A stretch of DNA of 64,000 nt from NCBI RefSeq assembly GCF_016808335.1, contig NC_053137.1, forward strand, positions 7,614,506 through 7,678,505. Reading direction: 5' to 3'. Position 1 is the first letter of the stretch, and each line of letters starts with the position of its first letter. Position numbers and translations under genes: made by a program. Below the pieces are notes generated by a model that was not told the origin of the DNA, made no database searches, and saw only the letters and a program-made list of their open reading frames with translations. Source of the stretch: Panicum virgatum (taxonomy: Eukaryota; Streptophyta; Magnoliopsida; Poales; Poaceae). This document shows, one piece after another, positions 56,236 to 64,000 of the stretch.

Positions 56236-57779
56236 TGATCCAGAAGATTACCCAAATTGACAGAAGGAGCACGCCTCCCTCCTCCAGCACGCGGGGCCAG
56301 GGGTTGCGGCGGCACCGCGGGTATGTCGGGATGGAAACCAAAAAAGGAAATGTCGCTATCATGCCCTGGTGGAGGGGGGGGGGGGGGTCGCGCGGTCCTC
56401 CAGCGCGTGATAGGTCGCGCGATAACACGCTCCATCTATCTTCTTCTTCTCTACGTATAAAAGTTAAAATAATTGAAATCCTTTATCACCAACTTAGTCA
56501 CATCATACCCTCATGAAGGTCCCACTTGTCAGGACAAAAAATTTGACGAAAGGGAGGGGGAAATTGGTTTTGTCTACCAGAAACCACCAAAAGCTAAAAA
56601 AAAATTTCACCAAAGCTTTCTACGCACCCATCTCTTGTACCCGCGTATTATTTTTCTTTAACACACACTTTACTTTTCTTTGCACGTGTATTCACCCATA
56701 ATTTGTGTCATTATTTGTTTTCAAAGAATAATAATTGACATCATTGTTTTGTGAAAGGAAAATAAAGACGTGTATTATTATTAAAAAGAAAATAAATGAT
56801 ATAATTGCTTGATGGAAGGAAAATTAATTACGTGCATATGGCACATACATCTCCACTAGGGTTCCCAATCCCAGCCTTCTCTCTTTCTCAAAAAACTGAC
56901 AAAAAATCCAAAAACGGTTTCCCATCCCAAATCATCTAAATTGTTAAAAAAAAATACGATCTAGATCAAACTAACAGAATAGTTTCTTCAGATTCTATTC
57001 AAATTTTTCAATATTTTTTCTTTTATAAAAAAACAAATAAGTACAGTACTAACATAAGTGTTGTCCTAATTCCTAAGTAGATAACGATGCTTTGACGTGT
57101 CAATAAAATTACGGTCCCTAAAATTACTGATTTTGGTACCCCTATCTATCAGATGGTACACTTTTGTGACGTAGCCAAAAAATTTGACACTTGGACCAAT
57201 TGTTATCTTTTGTTTCTCATGTTTCTCAAAAGAAATTGATATCTATTCTTCGAACACAAGTTAATTTTGACATTTTGAGGGAAGAAAACAAATAGAGGGC
57301 CTTTCTTTTCCGTGTCGCTCATGTAGATAGTAACCGGACATTTTGAGGAAAGAAACAATACATGGGAGCCAATTGAGAGAGAGGTTGGGATGATTGACAT
57401 CCGGGCATTCCTGAATCCTCTGATTGTTAGGCAAGTTTAGAAGCTGAATCTCCCATGACGTGGAGCAAGAAGAGATTAGCAGATAGCACGATTGATGTAT
57501 TAGGGGTGTTTCGGAATTAGAAGTATGATTATAGTGGTTTACAAATAAAAAACCAAACTCATTTGGATAAAAAAATATGACAGAAGAAGAAAATTTGACA
57601 TTTGGCCAGTGCTTCGACATCTAGCAGTGGATAAAAGGAAAAATGAAATGAGAAAAAAAACTATATTTCGTTGTAGTACACATGAGAACTGAAAAGTGTT
57701 TTAAGTTTCCTCCAAAGTGAAATTACCTCAAGCACATGTAGTTAACATCAACCTATGTGTTAGATTACTAAACTGAGGG
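56236..57779. other. AT-rich intergenic sequence with a short GC/G-run patch
   Basis: A GC-rich patch with a run of about 14 G lies at 56370-56388. The remainder is AT-rich; a local direct repeat ACATTTTGAGGRAAGAAA occurs near 57270 and 57338. No gene or element boundary is supported. Confidence 0.4.
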
Positions 57780-58310
57780 CTACAGCAAGAGTAAAGCCAA
57801 GTAGCCAACATCCCATTTTTCTATCTCACCATTTACCTGGTATGTGTACACACGGGCCACCAATTTTTTGCCTTTTGTTTTCCTTGTATAAACAAAATCA
57901 TCACCCAAAAGTATCGTCCGATGGAATGATCTTGCTTTTTGTTTGCCTGGAGGGAGCAAAATCATCACTGAAGTTGCCCTCTGATGACATTTTCTTGGTG
58001 ACCATAGTTGCCAATATACTGTCAATGGTTCATTCTATCGCATATCCTCCCGCCATGTACCATCAACATCATTTCTGGCACGATAAACTTAAATGTGCAT
58101 CTTGTGAGCTTCAAACTTAAGAGGCTTCCCTGTAACAGAGAGGACAAACAAAAAGTGAAATTGAAGAGCACTGAGCACACAAAGGAGGAAAGAAGGAATA
58201 TAACGTCAGATCTTCAGAAGATTTTTTTGTTTCAGAGAATGCTTCTAATTCATCTGCTGACTCAGGAGGTCTAAAAAAAGGAGCAGTTACCTGCAAGAAT
58301 AGCATCCCCT
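57780..58310 (-). pseudogene. Exon-like remnants of an unidentified gene
   Basis: Two minus-strand pieces look exonic. One follows TTCTTGCAG and reads VTAPFFRPPESADELEAFSE, then TKKSSEDLTL (about 58290-58200). Another (about 57990-57840) contains SSEGNFSDDFAPSRQTKSKI and, after a 1-nt shift, DDFVYTRKTKGKKLVARVYT running into CCAG|GTAAATGG, a donor context. I do not recognise the protein. Confidence 0.35.
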
Positions 58311-58730
58311 GTACCTTCTAATTAACTTGCAATGAACTCGATATTCAGTCTTTGGCATCATCTCAACAGTAGATCGCAAGCTTGTGGAATTAGACAAAGA
58401 TGGGAATTACAAGGATTTTGCTTCATCTCAGGACTAGATGCAACAATGACATTGGGCGCTCCAGTGCCATTTGTTATATCTAGCTCGTCTGCAATATATC
58501 AGCTTCTGAAATCTGGAAGATGGAAGCAGGAGATATATGTGCCACCGGATTTTTGTATCAGTTGCTCCAGTTTCATATTCTTACGTCTTGTTTGTCATCA
58601 AATGCCATCGCCCAAGCTACTTGCAAATTTGCAATATATCAGATTTTGAAATGTGGAAGTGGGAAACAGATATGCATCATACTTGAAATCTGTATTGGAA
58701 AGATAGTTGAAGTGCATCTAGGCCGATAGA
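58311..58730. other. No supported gene; short direct repeat
   Basis: GCAATATATCAG...TGAAAT.TGGAAG occurs twice (58492 and 58631). A minus-strand frame with GTGAPNVIVASSPEMKQNPC could be an exon but is not recognised. Confidence 0.3.
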
Positions 58731-60454
58731 TGCTAATGGTAAGTTTCGGTGATTAATGACAACCGTATGCGACTAACGTATATTTTGAAGGAAATATTAA
58801 TGATTAGTTAAGTCTCATATGGAATGTGAAAAGAGACCCCTTAATTCGGAACAACCATGCGTGCCAAGGACTCTTTTTCAAAGATTAAGGACCTTTCTAG
58901 TCTCAACTGTCACAAGGAGATGAAGGACACTTGATTTAGATAGGGTTTATAGTTTTTAGTTCTTGACCGTACTATTAAGAGGGGTTCATGAGTTAGTAGC
59001 TTGATCAAAATTAAGTTGGCCTTAGAAATCATGCACACTCGCTCAAAAACAGCCCAAGATGGTCAATAGAAGTCAACACAACACTTGAAAGAAGAAACAA
59101 TCAAAGTCACGGTCGAATCCAAGTCAACTCAGCTGAAAACAAAGAAAAACAGCAGCACCGGTTAAACCGGTGCCCCTAGCATCGGAGCATCCGATGCTTG
59201 CCGGAAGTTCCGACGCCCTGTCGGACTATCTCTCTAGATGCCAGCAGATATCAAATCAGAAATCCCTATAGCACCGGTTGAACCGACGGTTCAGAATCAA
59301 AGCACCGGTGCATTAGATGTGCCTTGTTCCAGAGAGCATGTTTTGGTGGACTTCAACTTCTCTTCAGCACCGGTTGAACCGACGGTTCAGAATCAAAGCA
59401 CCGGTGCATTAGACGTCCTATGTTCCAGAGAGCTTGTTTGTGTTGGTCAGTGAAACTCTTCAGCACCGGTTGAACCGATGCCCCTACGGAGCATGCACCG
59501 GTGCATTGACGCAAGCCTGGATACTGTGTCAGAACCCCAACGGCTACAATTTGGACACAGAGAGACCGGTTGAACCGACGTCTCAAATCTGACACCCATC
59601 GGTTCTTCCGGTGCTCACGGTTTTTCTGCAGTGGACTTCCAACGGCTATGTAACTCTCTCCACTCTATATAAGGGCACCCCATGGCTCATTTCAGTTGCC
59701 TTTGACACCCTGAATACTTGAGGCCACCCTTGAGAAGAAGAGAAAGTGCTTTGAGCAAACAAGAGAAGATCTAGCATTTCGTTTGTGCTTCAACCTTGAA
59801 GAATCCATCCTTTGCAAGTGTAGCAAGTGTGCTTGAGCTAGGGCCAACTGAGTATAGGTCAAGTGAAGGCTTAGGAGCTTGTTACTCTTGGTGTTTGACG
59901 ACACCTAGCCGGTCTTGGTGATCGGGAGGTTCTTGGTGAGCTCTTGGTGTTTGTGGGAGCCCCAAGACAAGAAGATTGTATACGGTGTGAAGCTCGCCGT
60001 TCCGGAGATGGAGAAAGAGCATTCTTAGTGATCACTTGCTCCTTGGTGAAGCAAGGGAGCTATACCCTTGTGTGGGTGCTCCAACGTGGATTAGGGGGAA
60101 GCGTCAACTCCTCGATACCACGGGAAAAAATCCGGTTGTCTCGTGTCTCTTACTTTTATTTCAAGCAATTAAATCCTTTTGTTGTTACTCTTGTCTTTGA
60201 TTGCTTGTAGTTTGACTAGGACAACTTGCATGGTAGTGTGATCTTTTACTTAGGTTTTGATCTTGCTAGTGTGATATCTTTTAGGCAACATGATCATGAT
60301 AGTGTGTTTACCTATCTAAGGACCTTGTGCTAGCATGCTCTAGTGACTAGGTTTCAAATTTATAGATTGGGCAATACTAGTCTAGGTTAAGGACTTGATA
60401 GAAATTTGAAAAAGTCCCAATTCAACCCCCCCTTCTTGGGCCACGATCCTTACA
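58731..60454 (+). repeat. 5' LTR of the copia element, about 1.7 kb, with 96-bp tandem repeats
   Basis: The right end CCACGATCCTTACA is fixed by the PBS two bases later. The left end TGCTAATGGTAAGTTTCGG is a TG start chosen by likeness to such LTRs and is uncertain. Units starting GCACCGGTTGAACCGACGG recur at 59271, 59367 and 59463, exactly 96 bp apart, with looser copies near 59155 and 59563. A TATA box TATATAA lies at 59666-59672, downstream of the repeats, as in an LTR promoter. Confidence 0.8.
59666..59672 (+). promoter_or_regulatory. TATA box of the copia LTR
   Basis: CTCTATATAAGGGC about 100 bp after the last CGGTTGAACCG unit is a good core-promoter match. Transcription would start near 59700 and read into gag. 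Confidence 0.7.
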
Positions 60455-60455
60455 A

Positions 60456-60468
60456 TTGGTATCAGAGC
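60456..60468 (+). promoter_or_regulatory. Primer-binding site (initiator tRNA-Met)
   Basis: TTGGTATCAGAGC directly after the 5' LTR is complementary to the 3' end of plant initiator tRNA-Met, the usual primer of plant copia elements. Confidence 0.92.
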
Positions 60469-60502
60469 AAGGGCTCTCTTTTTAGGCTTAAAATCCTAGA
60501 GT

Positions 60503-62526
60503 ATGGCCGGGGGAAGTGGTGGTCCACCCAAGCTCGATGGGAGACACTATGCTTATTGGAAAGCTCTCATGGCGGGTGACCTTGAGGCTATTAATCCCAT
60601 GGCTTGGGCGGTCACGGAAAAACCTATTGTTGGTCCGTGGAATGAAGATCAAGTCAAATATGGTGCTAGAGCAAAGAATGCTTTGTTTGATGCTCTTAGT
60701 GAGGAGATCTTTGCTCGTGTTCACAGCAAAAAGACCGCTCATGAAATTTGGGAAGCACTTGAAGCTATTTATGTAGGTTCTAAAAAGCTTCGTGAAGAAA
60801 AATATCAAGTGCTTCAGGAAAAACTAAATGAATTCAAAATGCTTCCAAATGAATTGGTTGAACAAATGTATGCTCGATTGAATGTGCTTATTGAGGACAT
60901 TAACGCTATTGATATTTCTCCTTTGTCTACTAGTGATATCATCCGGAAGATTCTACATTGTCTACACAAGCCCAAGTACAACATCGTCACCTCATTGCTC
61001 TATGAGAAGGATCTTGAAACACTTGATGTGAGTGATGTTGTTGGGAAGATTCGGTCTCATGAGATGTTCCTCTTGGGAGAAGTTGATCCACCGCAAGACA
61101 AGAGAGATCTTGCACTCAAAGCTAAAAGTGATCATAAGTCCAAGAAAAGAACAAGTGTAAAGCTCCATCACCAAGCTCAAGCGAAGATGAAGCTAATGAA
61201 GATTCAAGTGTTGAAGATGGTGATGTTGAGCTAGCACTCCTCATGAGGAAGACCTCCAAGATGATGTCAAGGTTGAACAAGAAAGGGTACAACTATGACC
61301 CCAAGAAAAACAAGTTTTGTACCCGGAAGAGTAAGGACAATGTCAAGAAAGTTTGTTACAATTGTGGCAAATATGGTCACCTCTCATATGATTGTCCGGA
61401 GCCTTCAAAGCTCAACAAGAAACAAGAAGATGGTGACAATCAATACAAGACTTCAAAGAAAAGTTATGAGAAGAAGGACCACAAGAAGAAAGGGTCTTTC
61501 ACAAGAAAAGAGAAGGTCAAGGCTTTCCTTGGAGAATGGATCACGGATGGTGAATCCTCAAATGATGACTCAAGTGATGAAGAAATCAAGAAAAAGATTG
61601 TGGGGATTGCCATGCATGATGATGAAGATGTTGGTGATGAAGCACCTCTACCTCCACCACCCATGTGCTTCATGGCAAGAGGTAACTCCAAGGTGAGTGA
61701 TGATGAAGACTCCTCTAGTGATGAAAGTGAACAATGGTTATCTCTTAATGAAGTGCAAAACATCTTAGAAGAGTACCAACAAGTGATCAAGAAGTACAAA
61801 TCAAAATGTAAAGTTCTTGAAATTGAATATGCCAAGCTTAAGGCCTCAAATAATGAGTTGATTGTTAGGCATAATGAGGTAGTAGAAACTCATGATACAA
61901 GTATTGTTCCTAGCAAGCAACTTAAAGAGGAGCATGACAAGCTACTTGTTAAGCATGATGAATTAAATATTAAATATGAGGAAGTAGTTGTGCTTAACAA
62001 GTCACTTACTTCATGCAACAAGAAGCTCAAGCTTGATTATGCTAACCTAAATATGAAATATCAAGAACTTGACCTTGCCTTTGATGCTTTGGATGAAGAA
62101 CTTAAAGAATCTCAAAAGAAAGTCATCAAAGTCAATATAGCTACTTCTTGTGATGATATTGTGGAGTTGCCTCACCCTACTACTTGTCATCATGCTTCTC
62201 CTTCTTGTTCAAAGACTAACCATGATAGGGAGAAACAACTTGAGGAGGAGCTTGAAAGCATGACCAAATGCGTGTTCAATGTGACAAGAGGAGAATACTT
62301 GCACAAGGAGATTCTCTTCCACAATGCAAGGCACTTTGAGACAAATGGACTTGGATCATTTCCCAACCCTCCGGAAAATTGTCCCAAGTCGCCGGAGCTC
62401 ATGGCATACTTCAACAAGAAAGTTGGCTCATATTGTCAACATTGTCAAGTCACCGGGCATCACACAAGGGAGTGTCCAATTCCTACTCGTCCACCTCCTA
62501 CCTTGCCTCCTAATTACAAGTCTTAA
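60503..62526 (+). pseudogene. Copia gag, frameshifted
   Basis: The ATG at 60503 opens a UBN2-type gag (PPKLDGRHYAYWKALMAGDL, AHEIWEALEAIYVGSKKL). A frameshift near 61150 moves the frame; the first frame then ends at 61234 and the second, open to 62526, carries on with a zinc knuckle CYNCGKYGHLSYDC (near 61356-61397), a long charged region with coiled-coil-like heptads (about 61740-62130) and a second CCHC CQHCQVTGHHTREC (near 62436-62477). The gag forms the particle coat and binds RNA. Together the two frames span about 670 codons. Confidence 0.85.
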
Positions 62527-62716
62527 TTCAATGAAAATCATTTCTTGTTAAGCAAGCTTAAAAGTGGCAAGGTTAAGGCAAAGTTTATTGGCACTCAAAT
62601 TAAGGGAAAGCTACCACGCCAACTATAGGTTCCTAAAGCTTTAGTAACTCATGTCAAAGGACCCAAACTTGCATGGGTTCCCAAACCTCAAAAGTGATTC
62701 ATTTGTGTGTAGGTGA

Positions 62717-64000
62717 ACTACAAAGCCGGTGGCAAAGCATTGGGTGCTTGATAGCGGATGTACACAACACATGACCGGCTATGTAAAGATGTTCACCTCA
62801 CTAGATGAAGATGTGGGCGATTATGAACATATCACCTTTGGTGACAACTCAAAAGGAAAAGTGGTAGGTTTGGGTAAGGTAGCAATTACCAAAGATCTCT
62901 CTATTTCTAATGTGTTGCTTGTTGAGTCGGTTAGTTTCAATTTGTTATATATTGCTCAACTTTGTGATTTAGGACTAATATGCACCTTTAGTGATAGTGA
63001 GGTTATAGTGACAAGCAAGGAGGATAAGAGTTTAATATTCAAAGGATTTCAACATGGTAACATCTACCTTGTTGATTTCTCATCTAATGATGCAAGCTTG
63101 GCGACATGTCTCTTCTCCAAGAACTCCATGGGTTGGCTTTGGCATCGCCGCATTGCTCATATTGGCATGAGCCAACTCAAGAAGGCCTTCAAACGAGGTA
63201 TGGTGGTTGGTGTTAAAGATGTTACATTTGACAAAAACAAATTGTGTAGTGCTTGTCAAGCCGGGAAGCAATTTGCATCATCATATCCCATGAAGGCTTA
63301 TTTGTCAACATCAAAAAGCTTGGAGCTACTACACATGGATCTCTTTGGGCCAACCACCTACAAAAGTCTTGGCGGTAATCTCTATTGTCTTGTAATTGTT
63401 GATGATTATTCTAGATATACTTGGACTTTCTTTTTAGAGGACAAAAGCAAGACTATGGGGATCTTCAAGATTTTTGTCAAGCAAGCTCAAAATGAATTTG
63501 AGTCAAGTATTGTGAAGGTCCGGAGTGACAATGGCACAGAGTTTAGGAACACTCAAGTAGAAGAGCTTTGCAACGACTTGGGGATCAAGCATGAGTTTTC
63601 ATCAACATACACACCCCAACAAAATGGAGTGGTGGAGAGGAAGAACAAGACATTGATCACTCTTGCAAGAGCAATGTTGGATGACTATGGCATCTCACAA
63701 AGATTTTGGGCGGAAGCCATCAACACTGCATGCCATGCATCCAACCGAGTTTATCTTCACCGCTTCTTGGGAAAGACACCCTATGAGCTTCTCATTGGGA
63801 GGAAGCCCAACATCTCCTACTTCCGGGTGTTTGGTTGCAAATGCTACATCTTCAAGAAAAGGAAGCACCTAGGCAAGTTTGAAAGTAGATGTGATGTTGG
63901 TTTTCTTATTGGTTATTCATCAAACTCCAAAGCATATCGAGTATTCAATAGTGCTACAAGCAAGATTGAAGAAACTTGTGATGTGGAGTTTGATGAGACT
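62717..64000 (+). pseudogene. Copia protease-integrase region (truncated by window)
   Basis: The frame is open to the last base and matches pol. The aspartic protease site LDSGCTQHMTG lies at 62747, the integrase zinc site (WHRRIAHIGMSQL, CSACQAGKQ) near 63140-63270, catalytic residues in LHMDLFGP, VRSDNGTEF and QQNGVVERKN, then GKTPYELLIGRKP. Between gag and this frame are stops at 62524, 62625, 62696 and 62710 and a frameshift near 62737, so gag and pol are not continuous. The RT domain lies outside the window. Confidence 0.85.

Larger units (their letters stand above)
58731..64000 (+). mobile_element. Ty1/copia retrotransposon, 5' part, degenerate and cut by window end
   Basis: The order is LTR, PBS, gag, protease, integrase, as in copia elements; reverse transcriptase and 3' LTR lie beyond 64000. 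Several stops and two frameshifts are present, so it is not autonomous as it stands. The clade is not assigned. Confidence 0.88.

Noticed and set aside
59155..59580. Regular direct repeats resembling a CRISPR-like array
   Set aside because: The 96-bp units sit in a copia LTR upstream of a TATA box in plant DNA; spacing and context fit LTR enhancer repeats.
1..64000. CACTA (CACTACAAGAA termini) and Stowaway (CTCCCTCCGT termini) elements
   Set aside because: Common in grasses, so I looked for them, but no matching pair of termini was found by eye.

Overview
The window is a stretch of nuclear DNA from a grass (Poaceae, probably panicoid). The host is inferred from the content: several classes of grass-type non-autonomous transposons, tRNA-derived SINEs, an LRR-less NB-ARC family, a degenerate F-box gene and large LTR retrotransposons. 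There is no sign of prokaryotic gene organisation. Most of the sequence is transposon, transposon remnant or segmental duplication. Most long ATG-initiated frames are antisense or GC-rich shadows.

Gene content is sparse. Three paralogues of one intronless NB-ARC gene are present: copy A (3864-5313, +, broken by a 26-bp net deletion), copy B (34619-36094, +, broken by one nonsense codon) and copy C (49759-51234, -, intact, 491 aa). An F-box/F-box-associated gene (25575-27084, -) is decayed by indels and a SINE insertion. Captured gene fragments sit inside transposons: a STRUBBELIG-type kinase exon at 10964-11071 in a Helitron and an expansin-like exon at 45527-45660 in a hAT element.

Layout. 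1-6700: NB-ARC copy A and its flanks, studded with five small elements, plus a 189-bp hAT MITE. 6879-15026: a minus-strand Helitron (TC...CTAG, A/T target) carrying gene fragments and later hit by a 3.0-kb solo LTR (11264-14271, TSD TTGCG). 15761-23519: a four-element nest of Mutator-like elements with 9-bp TSDs, ending in a Ty3/gypsy chromovirus (16758-22682) with two LTRs identical by eye and an uninterrupted 1558-aa gag-pol. 23529-27550: duplicated block D1 and the F-box pseudogene. 27540-32190: a SINE split by a 4.1-kb solo LTR, itself split by a 533-bp hAT MITE. 32403-33503: a hAT-type element. 33900-36800: the NB-ARC copy B block. 36985-40547: RNase H remnant, retroposed sequence, SINE and a small LTR element whose gag-like frame has an IQ motif. 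40548-46890: block D2 (inverted relative to D1), split by a 4.7-kb hAT element and a MITE. 47021-52930: the NB-ARC copy C block, inverted, with a SINE and MITEs. 52949-53424: a long-TIR element. 54064-56235: block D3. 58731-64000: the 5' part of a degenerate Ty1/copia element running off the window.

The paralogous blocks act as internal controls. Several insertions are absent from a paralogous copy within the same window, so some element boundaries and target-site duplications can be read without outside data. All similarities were judged by eye; no alignment or database search was run.
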